From the NCBI RefSeq assembly GCF_032854445.1, contig NC_088300.1, positions 33,027,608-33,091,607 of the forward strand: a stretch of DNA of 64,000 nt, given 5' to 3'. The translations under genes and the position numbers were made by a program. This DNA comes from Liolophura sinensis (taxonomy: Eukaryota > Mollusca > Polyplacophora > Chitonida > Chitonidae). The notes beneath the pieces are model-generated. The model was not told the origin of the DNA. It ran no database searches and saw only the letters and a list, made by a program, of their open reading frames with translations. Shown here piece by piece: positions 12,383 through 25,929 of this stretch. Numbering within the stretch: the stretch's first letter is position 1; every line of letters begins with the position of its first letter.

Positions 12383-15300
12383 GTTGTAGGCATACACAAT
12401 GTACCATTTCGTTACATACCAAACTATGAACTGTGAACTGATATGGCTATATACTTTCATTAACGAGACGAACTGTTGTGCAGGGAGGTTTTGAGGCTCG
12501 CACATCATAATTATATATGAAAGTTTGCAGCTTTTAGAAGACTCATATCGCGTTCCAGGAATGACTATTTTCCTGAAAATGTACAATATATTTGTAACCT
12601 ATTTCTTATATCATATAGAACATATAGAAGTTGAAAAGTGTGTAGGTTCTCTTCGGTATCTCTTCGCAAGTCAATCTAATGATTTCTTCATTTTTTCTTC
12701 TGTCTAAGATTTTATCTCTCTATTTGTTTTTTTTTTTTGTGTGTGTGTGTTTTTTTTTTCGATTGTGTGTGCGAGCATATGTCCTTTTCATATGACAGCA
12801 TTCAAGTTTATAGGTGGAGGAAACTGAACTGAGTTCAAGAGAAGCACCACGCCTGGTCAAGTATAGCTGGAAGACCTCATTTACCTGCAGGAGCACAGCC
12901 TTTCTACATTTAGGTGGGTCTAGTCTGGGTGCTCAGGCGTTGAATTAGATCGCTAAGTCGGATATAGGAACAGTGGCAATCAGTGCGGAATTGTAACACA
13001 TATTTTGATTATGGACAACCTATATCCTAGCAACCGGAATACACAACTGGAATACTGATTTCCCTCAATCGCCTAGAACATTCCTTGCCTCTTTCCAACA
13101 TCTTTGAAAACTCTTTACTACTTCTCTTTGCATAATTCCGTCCTAATTTCGTACTTTATGTACTTTTCCAGTTCTTTGTGGTTTGTGTTAAACGTCGTTT
13201 TCGGAATTGACCTTGCCATTATTAACCTGGAACGTCCATATGACTTGACGGCTGGTATACGAATGTCTGTTTCGACACATAGATGTATGAATCACTTAGC
13301 CAGAAAACAGGGCAGGAAAAAAATAGCATTCTTTTTTTTTCTTTATCACTTGCTCTATGTTGACTCATGTTTGGGGTTTTGTAAGCGTATGCGTGCCCTT
13401 CCGTATATATACAAATCTGAAGTAATGTTCTTGTCGATTTAGGTAGATGTTTCTGTTATTTGGCAACATTTCAAGGGTGGTTAAAATCAATGAGACTAAA
13501 GCACTTTCGGGAATGTGTGCCTAAACCATAGTTGGCTCTGAAACAATGGGTTAATGATATCAAAATGATATGGTTTGTTGTTTCTCTTGCCACCCATCTT
13601 GCAGTTTATCACGAACATGATTATTTATCATATCTGTTTAAAAACTATATGGTGTCAAAATGTCAGTAGACAGGTTAGACACACGTGTTCACACATACGC
13701 ACATACCAACAGGGAATAGTGCGTCATTATGGCCTGATCTGTCAACAGGATCGGCTCTCTGGAAGGCTTTCAGCACGAAGGGAGAAGTCAGGCAATAGTC
13801 ACAATGGCCTCACGGATGAAGGGTTTTTTTCTTCAAAGAAAATACAGTACTTCTAACGAAATGTGGCAAGAGACATTTTACTTTATGAAATCCAATCCCA
13901 GCTGTAGTGTGCTTCAAAATAGCGACACTGGGCCAGAAATAAAACAATGTCCACAGGAACCAAATGGGCATATAACGTGTGAACTATATGATATTAACGT
14001 ATGTGACATGTTACGAATGGTTGCCAGCTGTTCTTACACGTTATTTGTCGAATACATTCCGAATATATATGCATTCAGTACTATGGTATATGGTACTCTA
14101 TAATATGTGTTCTTGAAGGAATGTAAGTTCAGGTCTATTTTGGGGAATCATACCAGCTTTTGATGACGTGTGTTTGGTGGCGGCAGTTTTATTCCGTTGA
14201 CGTGTCACACCCAAAACAACCCGCACATACCATCCAGTTTGAAAACCGCCGCGCTGATGGAGTACTGCTCATGTTTCATGCCAGTTCAACTTTTAACGGG
14301 AAAATGCATACTTTTTCGATCTTTCAGTCTAATTTAACCTGACATAAAGTCATATATTAAAGCTTCAACATTCTTTGATTCAGTATGGGACCTATAGCAT
14401 AGATTTCCAAGACGTGACAGTTTTGCTGGCAATCCTAGGCATATTTTTACTGCACGTACACATCATTGGTTCCCTTTCCCACGCACGATTGTTGACCAGC
14501 CAAAGCTCTCGGAGCATCCTTGATATATAACTGTGCCTGTAGCTGTGATTTCTGGAAGAAATTCTTTTCGTGCTCTGAAGTTTACACTGTTTTAAGCTCA
14601 ACGTCATTTTTCAAATACTCTTCGCTTGTCGTGTATATATCATTCATTGTTGGCGCATTATTCAATTAAATGAACAATGGTTTTACAAAGCGATCGTAGC
14701 GTTAACTGTATATAGGCCTTAGCTGTTCTATAGATCGACTTTATATCATTTCATATTTCATTTAATGAGCAATGTTTCTGTAAAGTTTCTTGTTGCGTTT
14801 CCTATATGAACCTGCCATTACGACCATTATTATATAGGCATATTACTGATTCCATGGTAGTTATATGCAGATGTGGTTACCATGGATCTCGCCTTTCTTG
14901 AGAACTAACGAATCTTTAAACCTTCTATTATTGATCTTGGATTTGTTTTCTATCTTTATACTTTGAAAGAAAACTTTTTGTTGTGGCGTTAAAATGCAGC
15001 AGCCCTGTAGATTTCAAATTCTGAATAAAATCATTTTGGTTGAATGGGTGTTCAGATGTTGGTGTCCATCTTGCTTGGACATTGATAAATGCCCTTTCTA
15101 TAACATGTGGAGGAAATCTCTCACCCCTGGCACGTGTGAGACCTTCAGGAATTTTGGGCGCAGGGTTTTGGAATCTGGGTTCTACATCCTGATCTTGGAC
15201 CCAGAAACTTTTAGTTTTTGGGCTGATAACTTGCTGTGTGGACAGCAAATGGAAACCCTAGAGTCTCGTGTTATTGTCTTAAGTTGGACCCCGAACCTTG

Positions 15301-16555
15301 TAGTACAGAGCTGGTAGTGTGCGGTATGAACACCAAACCTAAATTGAACAGCCGGACAGGAAAATCTACGGTCTGGGATGCCTTCCTTGTTTGGGACACA
15401 TGACCTTGTGGTTTACATAGTTTGAACAAAGGATGAAACCTAGTCGTTGAGTATTAGAGTGATCTTGATTAGTGAAATAAGCCGATGTCATCAAACCCGG
15501 CCTTGAACAGGTACTTGGTAGATTTCCCACTCTCGCTGTATATTGTCACTTTGTGACATTTAGCAGTCGACGACCCTTGGTTTCCACCAAAATGGTGTAA
15601 ATCTGTACTCCACACATATGAGAAAACTCCTATGGAACATTTAAAACACTTTCAACAAACTTCGAAAGTCATATTTCGTAGTATATATGCATAATTGAAA
15701 AATTCTTGAAGGTAAGCAACAGTCAAATAAATCAATGCACAAATAAACCCAAGCAACTACAGTGGTAAATTCATGAATAGCTTGTGACAGTCGTAGTATG
15801 GTCTCTCCCTCTAAATAGTCTCACTCAAGTGTTTGTGTGATAAATAAAAAATTGCTTTCTGATAAAATTCAACGGTATATTCAAGTATCCTGTGGTCTGT
15901 ATATACAGTTATACAACTCTTTACGTTAGCATACACTGTCTAACACGGACGTTGGGCCATTACAACGAAGTCGTGATATGGTTGTCTGCTGAATAGAAAT
16001 ACTGAGTGCCTGGCAGTAAACCTACAGATTGTAATCCACGGGACAATGTCATATACACCCTATACTTATGGCTTTATAACAATATTGTATATCTCTCATA
16101 CACTAGGATAACGAGTACCACAATTCTTCCCACACGCCGAAGGCAAATATTTGTCTTGGGCGACACGTTAAATCTAAGTACTAAAGCTTTTCATGAAAAG
16201 CGAAAAGGCAATTCGGAGTAACTGTATACACATATAAATACGTACATACACACGCACATATATGTGTTGACCATTGTTCAAGCAGAATACCCGTTTCTAC
16301 AATGTCGATATTTACTGGCTCATTCATATATATGTATTGTATAGACACTTAAAACTTTACATTTAAACCAACCTATTATTAATTGTATAAATAGAGAACC
16401 AAAGTATTGCTTCATAATAGCATTTAACCCTTCTGCGTGATAAATATAGTCCCTGGACTATAGGCTTTACGTGTTATGATTTATGAAGGTGTGAGCTAAC
16501 CTTTCTTCAAACAGTGTTGGAACTATATAACTGTTTCTTATGAAAACAACAAAAA
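12383..16555. other. Non-coding, nothing recognised
   Basis: No SINE, tandem repeat or convincing exon was seen except a T/GT tract at 12726-12762. Frames of 90-110 residues (for example 13804-14103 and 14928-15248) match nothing I know and lack splice or poly(A) context. Confidence 0.5.
12726..12762. repeat. T-rich and GT low-complexity tract
   Basis: Runs of T interrupted by GTGTGTGTGTG; simple sequence. Confidence 0.85.
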
Positions 16556-16630
16556 AAGTTTTTGGTGTCACCCAGGTTTGATACCAGACTTAAAGGCGGA
16601 CGCTCTAACCATATTAGGCCACCAAAGCGG
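16556..16630 (-). mobile_element. tRNA-derived SINE head
   Basis: On the minus strand the segment reads GGCCTAATATGGTTAGAGCG, then TCCGCC and GGTATCAAACC, which correspond to the A and B boxes of an RNA polymerase III promoter in a tRNA-derived SINE. No intact tRNA fold or 3' SINE tail follows. Confidence 0.6.
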
Positions 16631-17089
16631 TGTATATACGGCTTACCGTGAAACTTCATATGACATTACATAGCAGACGATAACCAACATTATAAAACCA
16701 CTTTATTTGGTAATACTGATTCTTTCGCGAATACGACACTGATATTTTACATGTATTTTCAATTTTTGACATATAAGACGTAAAACCCAAGCATGCATAC
16801 ATTTTTTGAAGTACTTTTGAAGTAACAAACCAGAAATTCCAGCCCCCACTTGTTACAATGGTGTTTGTAATAAGTCTATAAGCATTACTGCTATACTATA
16901 CGCTGTTTATAGCAACAGATGTTCCGGATACTAGGATATATTTTTAGACCTTTACGTTGAATTATGAATGAATCGCGTGATAAACGTCCATCAGTTATAA
17001 CGCCTTTTTCGAACACCACCGCTCTGTAATCAAAGTCTCAACACTTGTTTACGACGCCATAAATAGTCCCGGCTAACCCACTGATACCG

Positions 17090-17190
17090 GCGTTTCAAGA
17101 GGCGATTTCCCCGACCCCTTCCGTTCCTCCCCCGCTCCGAATGCCCGAATGAGGTATTTGGGTCCCCCCGGGGGTCACGAAAGGTCAACT
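17090..17190. promoter_or_regulatory. GC-rich island with a DR4 nuclear-receptor-like motif
   Basis: A GC-rich stretch in AT-rich surroundings contains GGGTCA (17172-17177) and AGGTCA (17182-17187) as a direct repeat spaced by four bases, the arrangement bound by several nuclear receptors with RXR. No gene is recognised nearby, so the role is speculative. Confidence 0.3.
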
Positions 17191-18847
17191 GGTCCGTATC
17201 CTAGAGACAGCTTTGATCTAGACTATACCAGTTTAATCTGTTAAATGTAAAGTATACTTTAGCCATATTTGTAGTCTCAGTTATTACGTTTTAGGACAAG
17301 AATTACTGCTTTTAACGACGTGTAGTGGCACATTGCCAGCGCAACCTTCTGCTTGTGCAATATGACTTTGCAAACATTTTAGCCTGTTCAAAATATAAGA
17401 TCTAACAAAATGTGCACCGTATACCGCTCTAATACAAGGTGAAATTCTGTCCCTTTGATCAGGAAAGTTAAATTTCATTTTAATTGTCAATTCGTTTTTT
17501 TATGGGACTTGTCAGTTATCAGATGATAAAGGAGTTAATTCTGAAAAATGTTTGCTTTCCGTATCTGTACAATCTTATTATACGGTTAGTTGTGTACGAG
17601 TAAGCCGTATGTTGCACCAAAAGTCATGTAACTCTGTTTAATTTTAAACAAAACTATTGGGTCTCAACTCGTATGTAATTTGAATCGTGCACATGAATTG
17701 TGTGTTGGTGTATTTACTTTTGTAGGACATATATGTTCTTGTTCTTCCCCATCACGACAAACAATCGATTAGAAATTCAGAGGCTCAATTAGTTAACAAA
17801 TCAGACACGCTTGTCTACAAGCTTACAAGTTTTGTCCATGTTTCAACATTGATGATATACGCTATACGTGTAGTCTTGCGCGGAAGGCCGCGTACACTTT
17901 GCCTTCTGGATTTATGCTGGTAAAGTAAGGTAGGCACATCTAGAAGTAGCTTCTTAATCTCTAAATCACGAATTCAACTTAAGCTTTCTTTATGTGCACA
18001 TATATATGCAAGTATATTCTGTACAACGCATAGACTCGAAGCAAGGAAGGAAAATTCTCCTTTAAGAGCCAGCTATAGGATTAAACAGTTAGGGTTATCT
18101 TCAGGAGCTAAGTCCTCTGACTACAGATATATGCTTGTCAAATCTTCTCAAAACCGCCACTTTGTTTGCGTAATCCCCGGGGTCAGCCGGGGTCGAGGGG
18201 CCATTCCGAGTGTTTAATGGTGAAATATGAGAACTTCTCGTTATTATGAATTACAAAGTGGTGTCAGGCTTATGTCAACCCTGGCACAGGTGAGTTTGTT
18301 CATTGGGACGTCAAACTGGCTTGTAGTCTTACAATGCCTCTATATGAACAGGCTATACGCTTCGTATTTAGGTGCGCTGAGTTACTTCAGTATTCCTTTA
18401 TACTTCATAAGCAAACCATAAATACATGTTAACCTATTTTATCAAAAAAAAAAAAAATAAAAAAAATGGACAAATCGTGACTTTTTAATTCCACCTTTGA
18501 TAAACACAAAAAGAACCCGTGAAACAAAATAGTACATACCAGTCGAGCATATTAGAAGTATATGTCGATTTGTGATTGAGGTATTTTAATTATAGAGCCC
18601 GCTAAAAGTGACCTAGTTCCATGACGAATGATTATTGGAACAGGTGCTTGAAAGAAGTCGTTGTTTTCAAAGAGGGCTACCAGAAAATCCTGTTTTACAC
18701 AAGGAGAATTGACCCACACACCTTAACCTGGGAGTAAATATATACATATATGTATGAAGCTATGTAACATGCACACGACAAAATGTACATATTACTACAT
18801 TCATCTGACTGAGGATGTTATTCTCTGTATAAAAGTGTAACTGTACC

Positions 18848-18957
18848 ATTATTTATTTATTTATTTATTTCCTTGGTGTTTTACGCCGTCCTCAAGAATA
18901 TTTCACTTAAACGACGGCGGCCAGCATTATGGTGGCAGGAAACCGGGCAGAGAACTG
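18848..18957 (-). mobile_element. SINE family 1, 3' part
   Basis: On the plus strand, ATTTATTTATTTATTT is followed by CTTGGTGTTTTACGCCGTCC and GGCCAGCATTATGGTGGCAG. Truncated within the body. Confidence 0.85.
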
Positions 18958-19036
18958 TACCATTTAAAAGTCTTCTAAATGAATCACATATTAAAGCTCC
19001 AAACTATAAAACCAATATCACGCTGGCTTCCTCTCC

Positions 19037-19100
19037 GGTCGTACATGGTAAGACCTCCCTGCTACCTGCTGATGGTCGTGGGTTTTTCATCTGTTCTCCT
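19037..19100 (+). mobile_element. SINE family 1 body fragment
   Basis: ACATGGTAAGACCTCC and CTGATGGTCGTGGGTTTTTC match the middle of family 1 in direct orientation, facing the copy at 18848-18957. Its tail may be the fragment at 19365-19452. Confidence 0.5.
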
Positions 19101-19364
19101 GGCTGTTTATGATGACTCACAAGAACTTTCTCCTAATGATAGACTCAACTTTATTAACTACTAAATGGTGCTTCTAAACTGAAACTCTTTTTAGGTAGGA
19201 TAAACCAGTTTACATCCACAGTTTTATAAGTTTCATTTGCTGACCATTTAATTGTCGAGTATATTGTTTCAGGTGTCAAAAATCATGATTTTGTTAACAC
19301 ACACTGTCTTAGTTGTGACGAACTGGGGATGGACATGAGTTTCCCTTGGACCCTGTCCGCGCAT

Positions 19365-19452
19365 TCCTCAAACCATAAGGGTGGTCACGGTCGGATAAAT
19401 GAAATATTCTGGCGTGTGACGTAAAACACCAATCAACAGAATAAATAAATCT
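19365..19452 (+). mobile_element. SINE family 1 tail, degraded
   Basis: TAAATGAAATATTCTGGCGT is followed by ACGTAAAACACCAATCAACA and an AATAAATAAAT end. Confidence 0.6.
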
Positions 19453-19513
19453 GAGATGTGAAGAGATATTTTGAAAGCCTAAATTCATACCCAAACTACA
19501 ACTGTTTTCCAAG

Positions 19514-19514
<1 letters not shown>

Positions 19515-19576
<62 letters not shown>
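19515..19576. repeat. AAT microsatellite, about 20 units
   Basis: Uninterrupted ATA/AAT trinucleotide repeats of about 61 bases. Open frames of poly-Leu or poly-Ile across it are artefacts. Confidence 0.97.
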
Positions 19577-19577
<1 letters not shown>

Positions 19578-20312
19578 TAAGTTTGAGAATCATAGTTTTC
19601 TTCGTGACGTTTCTGTCGACGATTTGATTTCCAGGGAGAATTTTGAAAAGCCTTTTTATTAGCAAACATAGTTGACATTCTGTTTTGCACGTAGATTGTC
19701 TCAATTGTGAGGAACCACTTTGCGTGGAAGCATAACACTGCTGACTATGTGTTTTCCAGGCTCATTGTCTTAACACACATCTTTTACAGGAATTTTAAAT
19801 ATGAAAAGGTATTCTGAAACAATAATTCTATAAGCAAATACCGGTGACCATTTCCAGGCACATTATTTCATTTGTGAAAAAACAATATATTGGAACCATA
19901 ATTTCATTAGTGAACACATGTCTTTTCCAGGTATATCAAGTATGAAGCATACTTTGTTTTCGAGGTACATTGCCTCAGTTGTAAAGACACCTTATTAGAA
20001 GAAACTTCCATTAGTCAACGCTGTTGACCATGCAAGTAGACTTATATTGTCTGAAGAGTTAGTCATCATTTTTTTAAACTGATAATTATATAAGCAAAGA
20101 CTGCTGACAATTTAGTTTAGGCACACTGTCTCAAGAGGAAAGAACCATTTGTTGTCATATATTTTTACAATCACACATTATGTGAAACCCCATGCTATAA
20201 TTCAGTGAAATCAGGCAGTGTCGAATTATTTTGGGTTCGAGTTCTGTGGATTGAGACATAGAAAGTATGTGTTAAAGTATCTGATTCCGTAACATCAACT
20301 GTTTGGTGGTGC

Positions 20313-20315
<3 letters not shown>

Positions 20316-20378
<63 letters not shown>
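20316..20378. repeat. GT microsatellite, about 31 units
   Basis: A nearly perfect GT dinucleotide run, followed by a G-rich stretch (GGGGGAGGAGGGGGG). Confidence 0.97.
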
Positions 20379-20379
<1 letters not shown>

Positions 20380-20570
20380 TTGGGGGAGGAGGGGGGTGTA
20401 CATGGAACCGCTATCTCATGTCTCTATACAAACCCCTCAAAAACGCTTATATTCCATGTGTTCATTCCAAACATAACCTGATATATACATGTATACACTG
20501 AACGATACATCCTCAATGTTTATATAACCGGAGTAATCTTGAAAAACCGCGGAGGTTGATTAGAGTTATG

Positions 20571-20592
20571 ACACTAATAGTGCTATTAGTGT
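20571..20592. other. Short near-palindrome
   Basis: ACACTAATAG and its reverse complement CTATTAGTGT are separated by two bases. Confidence 0.5.
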
Positions 20593-22052
20593 GCCAGAAA
20601 GTTCGCCATTTTTCCTCTATTATGTGTCTATTCTAAACACGCAAATAGGTTCGATACTTTGCACTAAGCTCACGAGCTTTCCACCCATCACAGCATTTAT
20701 CACGCATGCAATTTGTCGATAAAAACTTTGTACATGCTTAAAACGTGGGAATGAGCAGGAACGTGAACATCCATGGGTCTGTGAAGCTACAATATAGGAC
20801 AAGCATGGATTACGCAACGTACTGTTACTGTCAGATATATACCTGCCCGTGTCCTTATATGTATATATACACCCATATAAGCCCTCTACACAATGCTTAT
20901 GCATGCAAGCAGATGATTTGCACTGATTAGACCCCATACCTGTGTAACGTTCTACATTTACTTGGGCGATATTTTGCCAGAATAGATGTGGTCGGTCCAT
21001 TCCAGTGAAATGCCATTGTATTTTCTTTCCAAACAACATGGTTTTTTTGTACAAAAGCCTGAACCGTTTTCTGGTAGAAAGTCGAAATCTGTTACTGAAT
21101 AGGCTTTGTATAGAACATATGCGTAGACAGTAGCACCTGCCCATAATAAAAAGGTTAGCTATCCAGAAGCGAAACCAAAGAACTGACGGAATTATGTGAC
21201 TGTGATGTGTATATTTACACTGTTGAATGTGTAGGTATGGAGAAGGGTCATCAGTAGTTAGGTTCTATATTTGCATCACCTCAGGTAAGAGCGGTGTACG
21301 ATATCTGACAGGGAAGTCAGTGATGGTCATCAGCAAAGGTGATTCATGACCAGATGTGGACAGGTAATGACCGTGGTGCTAAGCTCTTCACGCCTTTTAA
21401 TAACATCGCCTCTAATTCCGTCTGCCTCCCGGACATAACTGTTCATTGACTGTCCTCTCTCTGGTTGATGTTTTTATGCCCATGTTAATACACTAACGCG
21501 TTAATCGGGGCGGGTACGTTTCGAAGCCGTGGATACATCTCAAACGGCGTGGTGAGAAGACGTTTAATTATACACCTTTCAAGTACGATGACACGGCTTT
21601 TATTTATGTCTGGTCCTGTTTCACCGTATATCACCTCTGGTCGCTAAACCCTGGAGGATGTTCCTGGACAAATGAAAAAATTATCGCACGGCCAGAGAAA
21701 ATAGCCACTGGAGACGTGTATGAAATACAGAGATGTGTGAGTGTATGTAAAGCCACGAGTAACAGCCCCTGGGGACACACCAGCGGGCTCTGACTTACGA
21801 CCTTATCAATGGAATGAACCCACAAGTGTGTACAAACCCCTTAGACTGCCGTGTTTGCCCCACTCCACACGTACAACATTCCTCCCCTTAAAACACAGGT
21901 GGAATTCCACACGAGAGTCTTTAGAGTAAAGTCATTCATACACCTGTGCGGTAAGACGCAGGGAGTGGTGAGCTCTGCGGGAAGCAATGTGTGATCCGCA
22001 ATAGCCCAACAGTGTCCGCCTCAGAGGCAAAGATTACTCTTTCTGAGGTGGC

Positions 22053-22061
22053 GTATATATA
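22053..22061 (+). promoter_or_regulatory. Isolated TATA-like motif
   Basis: TATATATAAG follows a moderately GC-rich stretch (21940-22050). A 76-residue frame of unknown kind begins at 22209. There is no other support for a gene, so this is only a candidate core promoter. Confidence 0.2.
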
Positions 22062-23689
22062 AGCAGATTTCCGCTAAAGAAACATCTATCTATTACTGAC
22101 TGACAAAAAACCAACTGAAGCGCTTTTATAGAATGTATTATTTTTCATCTGGAATAACATCAAAATTAATTAGTTTGGATATTGCGATGTTTTTGACTTA
22201 CCATATGCATGACTAATGTACATAAACATACACAGTCACATACAAAAGAAAAGGAACACGTATTACAGAGAGCATGCTTTGTCACGAATCCAAGGAAACG
22301 TCAACAGTTGCAAACAATTTGTTTTGAAGTCCTTAAAGTGTTTCCAGACCTAGATTCGTCGAGCATTTTCAGGAGGCCTATATTCCTTTTTAAATTATCA
22401 GTAGCTGAAGACTTATTGAACAAGAAAGACCAACAGTAAAGAATGGAGAAGATTATTGTAGATTATCGCTACAGTACAAGTCGTACTTGGAGGGATGGAG
22501 GGACCTGACAAAATCAGCGTTAGCTGGAATCGTACAACGGATATTTGATGTAACGTTTTTTTTATGCATATGCTTTTGACGTAAATCTGTTTGGCGCAAG
22601 CAGGGCAAATGTGCAGTTTTAGAATCTGTGCACAGATTTCGTTACCACGAAACGGCTTATTTAACTCATCACAGTCGCCGTAATTCTATGATGCATGCAT
22701 CCCTTTCATTTCCATAAACGGGGTTATAAATAAAAAGTTACCCAGAAATTGGACACTGATCGTCCATACGAAACGGTATGAACACACCTATACGGATATT
22801 AATCACTGTATTTACCGTGATAGTTACCTCTGCTCTATAATTACCGAATGTAACTCCCCATAATTATACCATCATACAGACTTTAATATACACCCACGCC
22901 ATTAACTTCACCATAAAAGCGTATATTTTTTGCTGGTTGCATCATCAGTTTAGCGTCAAATAAGATATAATTATAGAGTACATGGTACACCCAGTCTAAC
23001 ACATTAACAGCGATGGTGTACAATCAGCGGTTAGAAATGCGGCTGATAAGGAATAATGTGGTAGCGCACTCTGATCACAGAATACCAGTTCCTTTTGCTT
23101 AGAAGCCATGTGAATGTCGGTTGACTATACTGTTCTCGATTCAGGCACTCTCTCTCAAAGCAACTGTGAACAAAAATATACAAAATGTGTACCATAGACA
23201 CACATTAATTGGAACAAATTTAGCACAGGAACATTAATGTGTACCTTGCATACAATTCCTCTCTATGTACCTTGGTACACATTTAAATGTGTACCTAACA
23301 GCAATATACATAGTAAACTATGCACAAAACTTTTTGAGAGCACATGGTGATTTAAAGTAGCAAAACATCTACCTTGTTTGAAGTGTTTTCTTTTTGTTAA
23401 TTCTTTTTTAAATTGCACTAAAATTATGGTCATGCTAATACATCGCAGGGACACTGCATGGAACTGTCCACCGGCCATACATTATTGCACTCTCTGTTAC
23501 ATCGATGCTGACTGCTGGACTATTGAAGGTATATATACTATAATTATATAGAATTATAAATCGATAATAAGGGGTTTATAAATGCCGAAACCTTTACCGT
23601 GTGTTAAGGTTTTGAAAAGTGGATAACACAGGAATCAGTTTATATGGATGTAGAATGTAATATCTTCCGTCCTCATGGCGAATACGCCG

Positions 23690-23950
23690 TCATATGTCGC
23701 TTCCCTGGTAATTGCTTCTGTAAGTCTCTCGCTTTGACATTCCCCGACAAGCCGGTCGTCTGTACTTACGTCATATGCCGATGAACTACCGTATTTACCA
23801 ATGGCTCGGAGTATTTACCTTATCTTGCCGGATTGACAAGAAGTGGCGACGTCATGTGTTTAACCAGAAACGACCGCAAATGAGCGATGTCTTGTATATA
23901 TACAGCCATCCGCAGTTCACTCTCACCCGCCGACAAAACCTAACCATGCA
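23690..23950 (+). promoter_or_regulatory. Promoter-like cluster of CRE, CCAAT and TATA motifs
   Basis: Within 140 bp lie TACGTCA (23767-23773), CCAAT (23798-23802), GACGTCA (23848-23854) and TATATATA (23895-23902), in an order usual for a plus-strand promoter. The stretch is less AT-rich than its surroundings. No recognisable gene starts downstream; a non-coding transcript or a gene with a short first exon is possible. Confidence 0.35.
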
Positions 23951-25746
23951 GTCACCAGAAACCTTCAATATTTGCCTTGGCTTTTTTGTTGCAATGTACG
24001 CAAATGGTAAACCGTATTTAATCTATTGACTCTCATTAGAAGGCTTATTTGATCTGGCATGAAAGATAACCGATTCTTTGCGGGGTCATTCGAGTGGGTA
24101 TGTTTATAGACTGTCAGATGTAAAATTCCGCCCATACATACATACATACAATTTGTCTGAATGCAACGAATGGAATATGTACGTGTGTATGAGCTGTTCA
24201 GGTCTGCACAATACAAGAAGTATAAATGTAAAAGTTCACAACAAAATGGGAGAGTGCAAGAAAGGAATTTGACCAGGATAATAAGTGGATTACACTGAAA
24301 TATGAATTCCATGTTACTTAATTACAGAATTCCTAGGAATTTTGAGCCATAAAAATGTTCCGGTATAGTCAGTATGAGGTTGCTCATAGCCGTCAGAATA
24401 AATGTAAAATTGGGAATGATGACACTGACGATTTGTCTTACAGAAAGCATGTACAAAGATAAATTTGTCCTGCCAGCATTATTTCTTACAAATGGTTATT
24501 TCTTTAAATTCTTGCATGGATTTACGTCCCGATTGCTTCTGGAAATAAGCCATGGGCCTTATAATAAATAATAATCCTAAAGAAAAAAATGTTGTAAAGA
24601 ATCGGAATGAATCTGAGCAAACTATAATGTACTTTACCTTGCTACAGTATATCAGAATACAGGCTCTTCTTAGTTGTGTGCTATGGGAGACTTGGTAAAT
24701 GTGACATTGCACTGATTCCTCGGATGTGTTTGCAACAAAGGAACCGCAAGACTTCAACAATGTGCAATTTAAATGGCAGGATATGCAGCGAAGAACATTC
24801 TCTTTAGAGCACTGGCTCGAAATTCTACACATGCCAGCAGCGTCCCTGACATCACTCACATAAAAGCATGCACTGCCGTCTTAGAGAGAAAAAAACGCGC
24901 GCACGGGCTACGATGTGTAGAGAAGCTGGTCATGCTCCCGGCACACGAACACTGCCTCGCCATCTGAACAGACAGTCACTCCTCTCTCAGACGGATTAAT
25001 TAATGTCATTTTCAGTAAACACCGAACTTGTCGAAGAGGAAATTAAATGTTTGTCGAAGAGCGAGGTGTACTTTGCCTGGTTCTTACTTCTAACCTGATC
25101 TCCAGTGACACTTACTTACAGACGGCTATTCAACCTTTCACTGGTGTCAGTGTATACCCTTCGCACCACTCCACGTACATAGGACACGACAAACACGAAC
25201 TGAAGACGCGCCTAATTCGATCAGAAATGAAGCAATTCCACAGCGATTGTGCAGATGATCACCCTCCTTAACACTATAGTAGATAATTAACGGAATTCTC
25301 AGATGGGATTTCAGTACCGGAGATGTACCGCAACTGATACCTCCTTACAACTTATCAATGCAATTAAGCAAGGCGTGGACATTTTCTGTACCATGCCAGA
25401 ACCTCTTTATGGTTGTATATATAAGAGATATTCTCCCTGCAGAAACACTATAGAATGATGTTGATCTAAGCACTTGTCTATAAGCATGTTTCAAGAAACA
25501 CATTTGTTCGCACAACATGGGTAATTAACATATATAAGCCTGATGATGGAGAAAGAAATACGAAATTTGTTTTTACAAAGCTGGTCAGAAAAAAAAGTCA
25601 CAAAAACTGGATTTTCTAAACATATTGCATGGGTGTTAATTTTCTCTTCAACATTGGTGGTTAACTTGCATGTCAGTATACTGGTAGAAAACATGGACGT
25701 GGCCTCTAACCAATGTTTGACTAGGCAAGCGGCCCTATATATGACC

Positions 25747-25890
25747 GCTTATTCTTTATTTATTTGATTGGTGTTTTACGCTGTACTCAAGAACATTTCA
25801 GTTATACGACGGCGGACAACATTATGGTGGGACGAAACAAGGCAGAGCCCGGGGAAATCCAACGACCATCCGCAGGTTGCTGGAACAAAC
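25747..25890 (-). mobile_element. SINE family 1, 5'-truncated
   Basis: On the plus strand, TTATTTATTTGATTGGTGTT begins the tail, followed by ACGACGGCGGACAACATTAT, GGCAGAGCCCGGGGAAATCC and CCATCCGCAGGTTGCTGGAA. Confidence 0.9.
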
Positions 25891-25929
25891 CCGGGTCGTC
25901 TCATACCAAAGACTTTAAAAATGGTACTG

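Larger units (their letters stand above)
19235..20140. repeat. Ancient degenerate tandem repeat, about 70-75 bp
   Basis: A weakly conserved motif recurs: ATAATTCTATAAGCAAATAC, then TGACCATTTCCAGGCACATT and GTCTCAATTGTGA-like ends, at about 19240, 19665, 19730, 19820, 19895, 20005 and 20080. The copies differ by many substitutions and indels. The AAT microsatellite and a SINE tail interrupt it. Confidence 0.4.
20593..25746. other. Mostly non-coding stretch
   Basis: Apart from the promoter-like motifs at 22053 and 23690-23950 I see nothing. The 174-residue minus frame at 20620-21144 has no recognisable domain and low-complexity codon use. Confidence 0.45.

Noticed and set aside
14928-15317. 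Overlapping ~105-residue frames on both strands
   Set aside because: No family resemblance on either strand and no splice or promoter signals; probably chance.
19309-19704. 131-residue frame with a poly-Leu run
   Set aside because: The Leu run is the AAT microsatellite read on the minus strand, and the rest crosses SINE sequence.
20620-21144. 174-residue minus-strand frame
   Set aside because: No recognisable domain, no splice or poly(A) context, and composition like translated non-coding DNA.
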